A stretch of DNA of 64,000 nt, taken from AP-15 sp035503615 (GTDB lineage Bacteria; Pseudomonadota; Alphaproteobacteria; ATCC43930; CGMCC-115725). Positions within the stretch are counted from its first letter, which is position 1; every line of letters begins with the position of its first letter. Made by a program: the position numbers and the translations under genes. Under the pieces are notes generated by a model that worked only from the letters and a program-made list of their open reading frames with translations, was not told the DNA's origin and did not search any database. The DNA is taken from positions 1-64,000 of the forward strand of contig DATJTI010000009.1 of NCBI GenBank assembly GCA_035503615.1, read 5' to 3'. Positions 44,708 through 53,396 of the stretch are shown one piece after another.

Positions 44708-45994
44708 TCAGCGCCCGTCGCGACCGTCCGTGCCGAGCGCCGCCACCATTTCGGCGGTGACCAGCGTCACGCCGCCATCGCTGCGATAGAAGCGGGTTGC
44801 GTCGTGCGCGGGGTCCTCGCCCACGACCAGCCCTTCCGGGATCCGGCAGCCGCGATCGACGACGACCTTGGTCAGCCGCGCGTGGCGCCCGACCTCGACC
44901 TCGGGCAGCAGTACCGCCTCGCACGTCCGGGCATACGAATTGACCCGGCAGTTCGAGAACATCAGCGAGCGCCGTACCGTGGCGCCGGAGACGATGCAGC
45001 CGCCGGAGACCATCGAATCGACCGCCATGCCGCGCCGGTCGTCATCGTCGAACACGAACTTTGCCGGCGGCAATTGCTGCTGGTAGGTCCAGATCGGCCA
45101 GTTGGGGTCGTAAATGTCGAGCGATGGGACCGGCATGACCAGATCGAGATTGGCCGCCCAGTAGCCGTCGATCGTGCCAACATCGCGCCAATAGGCTTCC
45201 GCCTCCGGGGTGGTCTTGACGCAGCTTGCCTCGAAGGAATGCGCGATCGCCCGACCCTCGGTGACGAGCCGCGGGATGATGTCCCTGCCGAAATCATGGC
45301 TCGAACCCGGATCGTGATGGTCACGCTCGAGCTCGGCATAGAGAAACTCGGCGGTGAACACATAGACCCCCATGCTGGCCAGCGCCCGGTCGGGCTTGCC
45401 GACCATCGCCGGCGGCACCGCCGGCTTCTCGTGGAAATCGACGATCCGCATCGAAGCGTCGACCGCCATCACCCCGAAGCCCGACGCCTCCGCCAGCGGC
45501 ACCTCGACACAGGCGACGGTGCAGTCGGCACCTTGGGCGACGTGGTCGGCCAGCATGTTCGAATAATCCATCTTGTAGATGTGGTCGCCGGCGAGGACGA
45601 CGAAGTAACGTGGCCCGGCAGCGCGGAATATGTCGAAGTTCTGATAGACGGCATCGGCGGTGCCGCGATACCACGTCGCCTCGTCGAGCCGCTGCTGCGC
45701 CGGCAGGAGGTCGAGGAATTCGCCCATCTCCGGGCGCAGAAACGACCAGCCCATCTGCAGGTGGCGCAACAGGCTGTGCGCCTTGTACTGGGTCAAAACG
45801 GCGATCCGGCGCACCCCCGAATTGAGGCAGTTCGACAACGTGAAGTCGATGATGCGGAACTTGCCGCCGAAAAACACCGCGGGCTTGGCGCGCCGGTCGG
45901 TCAGCTGCTTCAGCCGGCTGCCGCGGCCGCCGGCAAGGACGAGGGCGAGCGCCTGGCGCGCCAGCCTTTCCTCGATGCGCGCTTGCGACAGCAT
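44708..45994 (-). CDS. glgC: glucose-1-phosphate adenylyltransferase (ADP-glucose pyrophosphorylase)
   Basis: First committed step of glycogen synthesis: ATP plus glucose-1-phosphate to ADP-glucose. The 428-residue product has ALVLAGGRGSRLKQLTDRRA, PAVFFGGKFRIIDFTLSNCL, WYRGTADAVYQNFD, VVLAGDHIYKMDY and the sugar-phosphate Lys in VDFHEKP, then a C-terminal left-handed beta-helix of hexapeptide repeats. GGGAGG lies five bases before the ATG. It is separate from glgA at the window start, with no branching enzyme beside it. Confidence 0.97.
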   Translation of the reverse strand: MLSQARIEERLARQALALVLAGGRGSRLKQLTDRRAKPAVFFGGKFRIIDFTLSNCLNSGVRRIAVLTQYKAHSLLRHLQMGWSFLRPEMGEFLDLLPAQQRLDEATWYRGTADAVYQNFDIFRAAGPRYFVVLAGDHIYKMDYSNMLADHVAQGADCTVACVEVPLAEASGFGVMAVDASMRIVDFHEKPAVPPAMVGKPDRALASMGVYVFTAEFLYAELERDHHDPGSSHDFGRDIIPRLVTEGRAIAHSFEASCVKTTPEAEAYWRDVGTIDGYWAANLDLVMPVPSLDIYDPNWPIWTYQQQLPPAKFVFDDDDRRGMAVDSMVSGGCIVSGATVRRSLMFSNCRVNSYARTCEAVLLPEVEVGRHARLTKVVVDRGCRIPEGLVVGEDPAHDATRFYRSDGGVTLVTAEMVAALGTDGRDGR

Positions 45995-46085
45995 GCTCGC
46001 CTCCCTCGCTCGCTAGAGGATGCCGACGCTGGTGCGGGCATTTGCGCCGCATCGTGCGCGCCGCGCTGCAAACGCGGCCCTTAGC

Positions 46086-46114
46086 TATCCGGCACGGCAG
46101 ATATCCGGCACGGC
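46086..46114. repeat. two 13-bp copies (period 16)
   Basis: TATCCGGCACGGC occurs at 46086-46098 and 46102-46114, with a third weaker match following, in the 142-bp gap between the glgC and SDR genes. Confidence 0.8.
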
Positions 46115-46136
46115 GCGATCCGGGCCCGGCCCAAAC

Positions 46137-46892
46137 TCAGCCGCGGCCGACAAACGGCATCTTGGTCGCCATCACGGTCAGGAACTGGACATTGGCCTCG
46201 GGGGTCACCGTCGACATGAACACGACGGCACGGGCGACGTTCTCGACATTCATCGTCGGCTCGACCATGACCTCGCCATTGGCTTGCGGCACACCGCGCG
46301 TCATGCGCTGGGTCATCTCGGTGAGCGCGTTGCCGATATCGATCTGGCCGCACGAGATGTCGTATTTGCGGCCGTCGAGCGAAGTAGATTTGGTCAGCCC
46401 GGTGATTGCGTGCTTGCACGAGGTGTAGGCGACCGAATTGGGCCGCGGCACATGCGCCGAGATCGAGCCGTTGTTGATGATGCGGCCGCCCATCGGCGTC
46501 TGGTCCTTCATGATCTTGAAGGCTTCCTGGGTGCACAGGAACGAGCCGGTCAGGATCGAGCTGACCACCGCCTGCCAGCGCTCGAAAGCGAGCTCCTCGA
46601 TCGGCGCGGCGGCGCCGAAACCGGCATTGTTGAACAGGACGTCGAGGCGGCCATACGCCGCTTTGGTCCGGGCAAACAACGCTCGCACCGAATCGGGATT
46701 GCCGACATCGGTCGGCACGCCGAGCCCCTTGCCCTGCATGCCCTCGATCTCGCCGACGACTGCTTGAAGCGGCTCGGGCCGGCGCCCGGCGACGACGACC
46801 GCGAACCCCTCCCTGGCCAGCGCCAGGGCCGAGGCTTTGCCGATGCCGCTGCCCCCGCCGGTCACCAGCGCCACCTTGCCGTTGGATGCCAT
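46137..46892 (-). CDS. short-chain dehydrogenase/reductase
   Basis: A 251-residue classical SDR. The cofactor motif is TGGGSGIGKASALALA, with VAGRRPEPLQ suggesting NADP preference (Arg after the second strand). NNAGFG, the catalytic Ser in NNGSISAH and YTSCK complete the active site (Asn-Ser-Tyr-Lys). The substrate is unknown. The ATG has GGAGA a few bases upstream. It follows msrQ on the same strand after 151 bp. Confidence 0.93.
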   Translation of the reverse strand: MASNGKVALVTGGGSGIGKASALALAREGFAVVVAGRRPEPLQAVVGEIEGMQGKGLGVPTDVGNPDSVRALFARTKAAYGRLDVLFNNAGFGAAAPIEELAFERWQAVVSSILTGSFLCTQEAFKIMKDQTPMGGRIINNGSISAHVPRPNSVAYTSCKHAITGLTKSTSLDGRKYDISCGQIDIGNALTEMTQRMTRGVPQANGEVMVEPTMNVENVARAVVFMSTVTPEANVQFLTVMATKMPFVGRG

Positions 46893-47043
46893 CTCGTCTC
46901 TCCTGCTGCAGATGCCCGGCCTCTGCGGCCTGCTGCGGATGCCGGGTTACGTGGCCGGCACGATATCAGCAGCCGGGGCGGGCACTCCAGCGGCTTGCCA
47001 AGGCTCTCGCGGTGCCGCCACCGATCACGCCACGACCGACCGC

Positions 47044-48075
47044 TCAGCGACCGGCGGCCCGGTCGGCGCCATCCGCCGCGCCTGCTGTCAGGCGGTCCGG
47101 CGACAAGGTCCGGCCGCGAGCGGCCGGTTGCGGCGCGGCGGCATTGTGGGGTTGGGTACTGCGGGGTTGGGCACTGTGGGGCTGGGGCTGCGTCCGGTTC
47201 GCTGCACCGGGCAGGCGAGGGCCGGCGCGACCCGCAGCGAGTATCCTGAGCGCGCCGGCAATGGTGACGCCGAGGCCGATCGCCAGCACGATCGGGGCCG
47301 GTCGCAATCCGGTCTCCAGCGAGAAATTGGTCATCAGAACCCGCAATAGCGGAGCGTGAAAGGCGAGATCGAAATAGATGGCCTCGCCCAATCCGGTCAG
47401 GATCGCCGCCAGGAGGCTCAGGCTCGCCACCCAGGGCAGTGCCAGCTGCCCATGCCGGCCGAAGCGCCACAGCAGCAGCCGATAGCCGAGCAGCCAGAAC
47501 AACAACCCAGCCATGATGGTCGGCCCCCACAGCACGAGCTTCGACTGAAAGCAGTAGTGAATGACCGCCAGCACCGCGATCGCATAGACGAGCCGGTGCA
47601 GCTGCTGCCAGCGACGGCCGCCGAGGCGGCGCACCATGCCGTCGGTCGAGGTTGCCGCCAATGCTGCCAGACCGAGAAGCGCCGCAAAGCCGATCGTCAG
47701 GTAGACCCGCAGCGCGATCTCGCTCGCCACCCGTTCGAGATCGAACGCTTCGCTGGCGACATAGAGCGAGAAATGGACGAGCACATAGGCAAAGGCCGCG
47801 ACCCCGATCATCCGCCGCAGGATGATCAGCCGCGACCAGCGCAGGATCTGGCGCAGCGGCGTGATCGCGAGCGCAAGAAAGATCAGCCGGATCGTCCACA
47901 GCCCCATCTGGTGGATCGCCTCGTTCAGCGGCCGGGCGCCGAGCAATCCGAAGCCATAGGCAAACGCGACCCACATCGCCGGCATGAACAGCGCGACCAG
48001 GACGGCGAGTTTCAGCGGCGAAAACCGGCCCCCGTAATCGTACCACGGGCCGTAATCATTCCACGGATAAACCAT
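47044..48075 (-). CDS. msrQ: MsrQ-like heme membrane protein (ferric-reductase-like domain)
   Basis: A 343-residue inner-membrane protein. About six helices occur between residues 22 and 235, with heme-ligand-type histidines in VLVHFSLYVASEAF and LHRLVYAIAVLAVIHYCFQS, and the family block LRRMIGVAAFAYVLVHF. MsrQ normally passes electrons to the periplasmic methionine-sulfoxide reductase MsrP, but no msrP gene is present. The C-terminal ~60 residues are low-complexity (TQPQPHSAQPRSTQPHNA), partly created by a 15-bp repeat. The upstream gene on the same strand ends 32 bp before. Confidence 0.82.
   Translation of the reverse strand: MVYPWNDYGPWYDYGGRFSPLKLAVLVALFMPAMWVAFAYGFGLLGARPLNEAIHQMGLWTIRLIFLALAITPLRQILRWSRLIILRRMIGVAAFAYVLVHFSLYVASEAFDLERVASEIALRVYLTIGFAALLGLAALAATSTDGMVRRLGGRRWQQLHRLVYAIAVLAVIHYCFQSKLVLWGPTIMAGLLFWLLGYRLLLWRFGRHGQLALPWVASLSLLAAILTGLGEAIYFDLAFHAPLLRVLMTNFSLETGLRPAPIVLAIGLGVTIAGALRILAAGRAGPRLPGAANRTQPQPHSAQPRSTQPHNAAAPQPAARGRTLSPDRLTAGAADGADRAAGR
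47143..47187. repeat. three imperfect 15-bp tandem copies in the msrQ C-terminal tail
   Basis: ATTGTGGGGTTGGGT, ACTGCGGGGTTGGGC and ACTGTGGGGCTGGGG lie end to end (47143, 47158, 47173). On the coding strand they give the Gln/Pro-rich tail of the MsrQ-like protein. Confidence 0.85.
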
Positions 48076-48107
48076 CAGGCGATGCTCCGGCTGCGGCGCA
48101 GCCCTCC

Positions 48108-48740
48108 CTACATCGGTGGTTTGACGCCGTTTTTCTCAGCCGTGACCCGAGCGGTCGTGAGGCTGCCGTCGGGCGCTTTGCGGGCGATCAGGAATACCGC
48201 GGCACCCGGCTTTAAGAGGCTCGGGCTGCCCGGCACATAGCCGACGATCGGGATCCCCGGTAGCACCGTGATCGCGGCGTTATGGCCCTTGGCAGCGTTG
48301 TGGCCCTTGTAGGTGACGTGCAGGATCCGGCTGCTCGGCGCGGCGGTGATCTCAACCACGGTTGCGTTGGTCATCAGGCTGCCGGGAACCAAGTCCCACG
48401 GGAACTGGCCGGAGATCTTGTCGCGCAGGTTCTGCGGCAGAATGTGCAGTTCGATCGCGTCGAGCGCGCCATTGGGACCGTGCACCGAGGTCGAGGCGAC
48501 AAAATCTCCGGGCTTGATGTCGTCGAGAGTCTTCGGGACGACCGCGACCACGGTGAAACCCGGTGCCAGCGTGACCTTCGCGGTCGCCCCGTCGCGCGAC
48601 TTGATCACCAGGGTATGGCCCTGCAGCTTTTCGATGGTGCCGCGAATATGCGCCGGCGCGGCGGCGGGTGGGGACTGCGCCAGCGCGGCGACGCAACAAA
48701 GGCTGGTGAAGAGCCCTGCGACAAGCGACCTCCAGAGCAT
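48108..48740 (-). CDS. exported DUF5666-like beta-barrel/OB protein
   Basis: A 210-residue protein with a signal peptide (MLWRSLVAGLFTSLCCVAAL then AQS). The mature part shows HIRGTIEKLQGHTLVIKSRD, VTLAPGFTVVAVVPKTLDDI and KPGDFVASTSV, a small beta-barrel pattern like DUF5666 proteins, which are exported and of unknown function. An 18-bp in-frame duplication (48274-48309) gives KGHNAAKGHNAA. The ATG at 48740 is chosen because the longer open frame upstream reads as non-coding. It probably shares a transcript with msrQ, perhaps as its periplasmic partner in place of MsrP; that is a guess. Confidence 0.72.
   Translation of the reverse strand: MLWRSLVAGLFTSLCCVAALAQSPPAAAPAHIRGTIEKLQGHTLVIKSRDGATAKVTLAPGFTVVAVVPKTLDDIKPGDFVASTSVHGPNGALDAIELHILPQNLRDKISGQFPWDLVPGSLMTNATVVEITAAPSSRILHVTYKGHNAAKGHNAAITVLPGIPIVGYVPGSPSLLKPGAAVFLIARKAPDGSLTTARVTAEKNGVKPPM
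48274..48309. repeat. two tandem 18-bp copies inside the DUF5666-like gene
   Basis: GCGGCGTTATGGCCCTTG (48274-48291) and GCAGCGTTGTGGCCCTTG (48292-48309) differ at two positions. They duplicate six residues in frame. Confidence 0.85.
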
Positions 48741-49208
48741 CTCCGGTTGCCTCCCTTCTGTGGCGCCGTCGCGGCGACGGCTGAAAATTGGGGACCTTTG
48801 GATCATGGCGCATTTCACATTTCGGTGACCGGCGGTTTTTGGTGGTCGGTGACTGGCGGTGTTTGGTGGCCGGCGGTGATCCCGCGCTCCTGGCGGCGCC
48901 AAGCCTGCGTCCCCGCCGCCGGGAAATTCGATTGTATACTGCGGCTCGCAACCTCGCGTTACAGATAGAGCGGCATCGGTCGGGCGCTGCTCGAATTTGC
49001 CGAGAGCGAGGCCAGGCGGCGTGGCTGTGACAAAGTGTGCCTCGATACTTACCGGGCGATGAAAATGCTGGCGATGACAATGCCGCACCGGCGGGCTTGC
49101 CGCATCGCTTTCCGGATAATCAGCGATTGAACAGCAGCACCCGTATCGATCGCGGCTTGCGCCGTCGCCGCGGTCGCGAAACAATGGCGAAAACCAGGAG
49201 GAATTGCC
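48741..49208. other. 468-bp divergent intergenic region with a 24-bp tandem repeat, no gene seen
   Basis: Between the DUF5666-like gene (minus) and the broken transporter gene (plus). No convincing coding frame is present, although open frames run through it. It holds a two-copy 24-bp repeat (48822-48869), listed separately, and a good ribosome site for the transporter just before 49209. Confidence 0.5.
48822..48869. repeat. two tandem 24-bp copies
   Basis: Both units begin TCGGTGAC and end TTTGGTGG (48822-48845 and 48846-48869), differing at two positions. A partial third copy (CCGGCGGTGAT) follows. It is the longest non-coding tandem repeat noticed here. Confidence 0.9.
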
Positions 49209-50619
49209 GTGGTAGACAATGCCGTGATGCCCGGTGCCGGTCGCCCGGCGATGACGATCGCGGCGCGCATGGACCGGCTGCCTTCCAGCCGCTACATGCT
49301 GGGCTTCATCGTGCTGTTGGCGCTTGGTGCGTTTTTCGAGGTCTTCGATAATGGCCTGATCGCGTACATCGCCCCCGGCCTCTACCGGACCGGGATCATG
49401 GTGCCGACCACTCGCGGGTTCTTCGACGTGCACGGCTTTGCCAGCCTGGTCGCCGCGACCTTTGTCGGTATGTTCATCGGCACGATGCTGCTCAGCCCGC
49501 TATCCGACTATTTCGGCCGGCGGACGATCTTCACCTTCGCGCTGGTCTGGTACTCGATCGCCACCTTCATCATGGCGTTTCAATCAACCGATGTCGGTCT
49601 CGTCATCTGGCGCTTTATCGCCGGGGTCGGTATCGGTGTCGAGTTCGTGACGATCGACACCTAATCTGTCCGAACTGGTGCCGCGCGACCGCCGCGGTGC
49701 GGCGTTTGCCTTTGTCGCAACAATCGGTCTGTGCGCCTACCCGATCGCGGCGTTTCTGGCCTGGCTGCTGGTCCCGCGCATCCCGTTCGGCGTTGATGGC
49801 TGGCGCTGGGTGACGATTATCGGCGCGCTGGGCGCGATCGTTGTCTGGTGGTTGCGGCTGGGCCTGCCGGAATCACCGCGCTGGCTGGCACAGCACGGGC
49901 GGCACGCCGACGCCGACCGCATCGCGCGAACGATCGAGACCCGGATCGAGGCCGAGATCGGCCGCCCGCTGCCGCCGCCCCAGCTCCTGGCCGGCGAGAT
50001 CGAGGAGGCAACAGGTTCGCTGCGCGAGGCCTTCCGGCCCCCCTATCGCAAGCGCACGACGATGCTGGTCATCTTCCAGCTGGTCCAGACGATCGGCTAT
50101 TACGGGTTCACCAGCTGGGTCCCGACCCTGCTGGTGGCGCAGGGAATCACCTTTACGAAATCGCTCGCCTTTATCGTGGTGATCGCGATCGCCTCGCCGA
50201 CCGCGGCATTGGTCGCCACCCGGTTCGCCGACCGGATCGAGCGGAAATGGCAGCTCGCCTGCGCCGCCCTGGCGATTGCCGGCTTTGGCATCCTGTTTTC
50301 GCAGCAGCGGGCGGCAGCCGGGATCATCATCGTCGGCGTGCTGATCGCGTTCTCGAACACGATTCTCGCCTATTCGCTGCACGCCTACCAGTCCGAGCTC
50401 TACCCGACCCGGATCCGCGCCCGCGCGGTCGGCTTCACCTATTCCTGGAGCCGCTTCAGCACGATTTTCGTCGGCTTTTTCGTGGCCTTCTTCCTGCGCC
50501 ATTACGGCACGCTCGGCGTGTTTCTGTTCATCGCCGGGGCGATGCTGATCGTGTTCGTGGTGATCGCCTCGATGGGGCCGCGCACCACACGGCTGCGCCT
50601 CGAAGCGATTTCGCGCTGA
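49209..50619 (+). pseudogene. MFS transporter (sugar-porter-like) broken by a one-base frameshift
   Basis: Two frames join into one transporter of about 465 residues. The first (49209-49664; GTG with AGGAGG seven bases upstream) encodes helices 1 to 4 with LSPLSDYFGRRTIFTFALVW and ends GVEFVTIDT-stop. The second resumes about 49666 in the +1 frame as LSELVPRDRRGAAFAF and carries the rest, including LPESPRWLAQHGR and LYPTRIRARAVGFTYSWSR. At 49659-49668 the bases ACCTAATCTG would read Thr-Tyr-Leu if one A were removed, giving the expected TYLSELVPRDRR. So a single inserted base breaks the gene: a real pseudogene or a sequencing error. The substrate is unknown; sugar- or organic-acid-porter motifs are present. 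Confidence 0.9.
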
Positions 50620-50646
50620 CGAAAGAGATTTCGCGCTGACGAAAGG
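50607..50646. repeat. two tandem 20-bp copies at the transporter 3' end
   Basis: GATTTCGCGCTGACGAAAGA (50607-50626) and GATTTCGCGCTGACGAAAGG (50627-50646) differ only in the last base. The first copy contains the TGA stop, so the stop region has been duplicated. Confidence 0.95.
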
Positions 50647-50925
50647 GCAACCGACCCGCGACGCGCGCGTCGCCGCGCAGAGGTGAGCCTGCGAGAAATT
50701 GACGCGCCCGGCCGCGCCGCAACCGGATCCTCACCCGAGCAAAGTGGCGCCCCGGAACCAGCGCTGGGCGTCAACTTTGGCGATCCTGCTGATCGCCTTC
50801 GGTTCGGCACCGACCCCATCCGAGTCCAGCCAAAATGCACGCGCCAGCAAGCCCGGTTACGATCTTGACAAGCAATCATAAAGCCGCGTCTGATCGGCCC
50901 GGAATTTCGAATTCAGGTTAGCGTA
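50620..50925. other. 306-bp intergenic region before the glycan cluster
   Basis: Lies between the broken transporter and the TPR-GT4 gene, both plus strand. A consensus -35 hexamer TTGACA occurs at 50865-50870, about 60 bp before the gene, but no good -10 sits at the proper distance. A weak 60-codon frame (50699-50881) with one hydrophobic stretch is not supported well enough to call. Confidence 0.4.
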
Positions 50926-53229
50926 ATGGCACTCACTCTCAACAGGCGCGTGCGCGACGCACGCGGTGCCCAACCTGCAGACCCGGCGGAGGCGGCACCA
51001 CAGCTGCTGGCGGCGGCGGACACGGCCCGTGACAACCGGAATTGGACTGAAGCTGTCCGGTTCTACCGCCAATATTTGGCGCTTCGCGCCGAGGATGCGC
51101 CGATCTGGGTGCAGCTTGGGCATGCGCTCAAGGAATCCGGTAACTTGGGCGACGCCGAAGCCGCCTACAAGCAGAGTTTGTCCTTGGCCCCGGAAGTTGC
51201 CGACACGCATCTGCAACTCGGTCATCTTTATAAGCGGATGCGCAATTTTTCGGACGCGATCGCCGCCTATCGCGAATCGGCGCGGCTCGACAACACGCTG
51301 ATCGATGCCCGCGCCGAACTCGCGGAATTCGGTGTCGACCGGGAGCAGCTGCCGCCCGCCCAGCGCTCCACCCCTCCGCGCGACCCGATGACCTTCATCG
51401 ACCTGTCAGATATGTTCTATTATCCTGATGACCGGTGGGGGGTATACGACACTCGCCAATATCAGCTGGGCCTTGCCACGGCCATCATGGCGATGGAGCC
51501 CGAACAGCGCCGTGGCATCGCATTTTTATCGGAGGCTTACGAGAGCCCCGGCTACATCATCCTCAGGGATGAGGTCGTCAGCGAGCTTGCTGAAGAGCTG
51601 CAGCGCGATGCGGCCGAACCGGACCGATTGGCCGGGGTCGTGCGCTCGACCACCAGTGCCGCTCGCGGCTACGATCCCGCAGCGGGCGATGTGCTGCTGG
51701 TCGTCGGAGAATTTTGGCTGTCGCCGACCATTACCGAGAGGATCATCGATCTCGGGCGCAAGGGTGTCAGAATCGGCCTGCTCATTTATACGGTCACGCC
51801 AATATCCCATCCCGAATTTTGCTCGAAAACGCTCGCAGAGTCGGTCCGCTCCGCCTTGTCGTCGATCCTTCGCGTCGCCGATTTCGTGCTCTGCCTGTCG
51901 GAGACCAGTGCTCGGACCGTTGCACAGTTTGCCGCCGAGAACGACACCGGGCCGCTCACGATCCGGGTCGTCAAACCGGCCGATCGGATAGGGACCGAAA
52001 CCAGCCCCAACACGGATTTGTCGCTCACCGTCGCCCGGCCGATAAGCAATGAATACGTCATATACGTCTCGGAATTGGCCGCCGGCTCGAACCATCAATA
52101 CTTGTTCCGCATCTGGAAGCGCCTGCACGAACGGCTTGGCGATGCGATGCCCCAGCTGGTCCTGGTCGGCCAGCCGGGGTGGCAGGGAAGCGATCTCGTG
52201 AACCAGCTTGACGTGACAAATAATCTGGACGGCAAGGTTGTATTGTTGCGCGATATCGCCGCGGCGGAACTGGCGGCTCTTTATGGCTCGGCCCGGTTCA
52301 CCGTGTTTCCAAGCCTCGAGGACGGTTGGGCAGCGCCGGTTTCGACGAGTTTGCTATATGGGCGACCGTGCGTCGCAGCGAGATCCGGCGCGATCGCCGA
52401 AATCGCCGGCGATTTAGTCGATTATGTCGATCCGTTCAACGACAACGATGGCTACGAGAAGATCGCGCGGCTCGTTGAGGATCGGGAATACCTCGACCAG
52501 CGAGCTCGCAACATCCGGGAAAACTTTACACCGCGAGAGTGGCTCGATGTCGCCACCGACATGCTCTCGATCTTGCAATTGTTGCGCGACGATTGGGGCT
52601 TCGAGCGCAAGAACGTGACGCCGCCGCTGGCGGTACCGGGGCGGGTGTATCGGCTGGGTCACCAGGGGGACGTCGCCGAATTCATCCGATCGGGTGACTC
52701 GGCATTCGTAAATTTTGCCTGCGACGCGTCGTGGGATGCGGTTGAGAGCTTCGGACGATGGATGCGCGGGCGCACCGCCAGGATCACATTCGCGACCGAA
52801 CAGCCGCAGCCACAACCGGTCGTGGTCATGATCGAGGCCTTTACCGTGGCGTGGCTGGAGGCGATGCAGCTCCGCATCGCCGTTAACGGAGCAAGCTATC
52901 CCGCCGTCGAACTGGACGCCGGTGCGCGCCGGTTTTTGCTGCTGCATGCGACATCCGAGGATGGACGGGTGGCGCTCGAGTTCGAGGCGGTCGGGGAGAT
53001 CGCCGCCGGCCTCGATCCGCGCGACTATCTATGGTTCGGCGTCGGCTCGATCGGTTATGCGCCCGGCCCTGATGCGCTGGCCCGCGTTATGCTTCTAGAG
53101 GAGGTACTGACCGGCATGTCGGGCTTGGTGACAATCCGGCCGACCCGAATCTCGCATCGCCGCGACCCGCGCAGCTTCCCGCGCCATAGCCAGACAATGC
53201 ACCCGCCAAACGAAATTCTGGAGAATTGA
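50926..53229 (+). CDS. TPR-repeat GT4-like glycosyltransferase
   Basis: A 767-residue cytoplasmic multidomain protein. Residues ~25-135 are TPR repeats (APIWVQLGHALKESGNLGDA, VADTHLQLGHLYKRMRN) nearly matching those in the 1019-residue protein at 60.5-63.5 kb. A linker follows, then a GT-B glycosyltransferase domain at about 255-555 with VIYVSELAAGSNHQYLFRIW, LVLVGQPGW and the GT4 nucleotide-sugar loop FPSLEDGWAAPVSTSLLYG. The C-terminal ~200 residues look beta-rich and are unrecognised. Sugar donor and acceptor are unknown. It is the first gene of the glycan region, followed 167 bp later by a sulfotransferase-like gene on the same strand. Confidence 0.85.
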   Translation: MALTLNRRVRDARGAQPADPAEAAPQLLAAADTARDNRNWTEAVRFYRQYLALRAEDAPIWVQLGHALKESGNLGDAEAAYKQSLSLAPEVADTHLQLGHLYKRMRNFSDAIAAYRESARLDNTLIDARAELAEFGVDREQLPPAQRSTPPRDPMTFIDLSDMFYYPDDRWGVYDTRQYQLGLATAIMAMEPEQRRGIAFLSEAYESPGYIILRDEVVSELAEELQRDAAEPDRLAGVVRSTTSAARGYDPAAGDVLLVVGEFWLSPTITERIIDLGRKGVRIGLLIYTVTPISHPEFCSKTLAESVRSALSSILRVADFVLCLSETSARTVAQFAAENDTGPLTIRVVKPADRIGTETSPNTDLSLTVARPISNEYVIYVSELAAGSNHQYLFRIWKRLHERLGDAMPQLVLVGQPGWQGSDLVNQLDVTNNLDGKVVLLRDIAAAELAALYGSARFTVFPSLEDGWAAPVSTSLLYGRPCVAARSGAIAEIAGDLVDYVDPFNDNDGYEKIARLVEDREYLDQRARNIRENFTPREWLDVATDMLSILQLLRDDWGFERKNVTPPLAVPGRVYRLGHQGDVAEFIRSGDSAFVNFACDASWDAVESFGRWMRGRTARITFATEQPQPQPVVVMIEAFTVAWLEAMQLRIAVNGASYPAVELDAGARRFLLLHATSEDGRVALEFEAVGEIAAGLDPRDYLWFGVGSIGYAPGPDALARVMLLEEVLTGMSGLVTIRPTRISHRRDPRSFPRHSQTMHPPNEILEN

Positions 53230-53396
53230 GGATATGCCGCGATCAAATTGTGCGGGGTTGCCGCCCCCGTTGGCCGTGGCCCGGACGATGCCGGACAGTT
53301 GCTAAAGCGCGCGAATAATGCCGTTCTTCGGGTCGATATGGCTCACGCACCTTGGCCCATGACACTTTCCAAAACTGCTCAGAAGAAGCTCCGCCA

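Noticed and set aside
50699..50881. 60-codon TTG frame with a hydrophobic stretch before the TPR-GT4 gene
   Set aside because: No proper ribosome site, non-ATG start and no recognisable family; possible but not supported.
50865..50893. Consensus TTGACA as a promoter for the TPR-GT4 gene
   Set aside because: The hexamer 17 bases downstream (GTCTGA) is a poor -10 match, so the promoter is not called.
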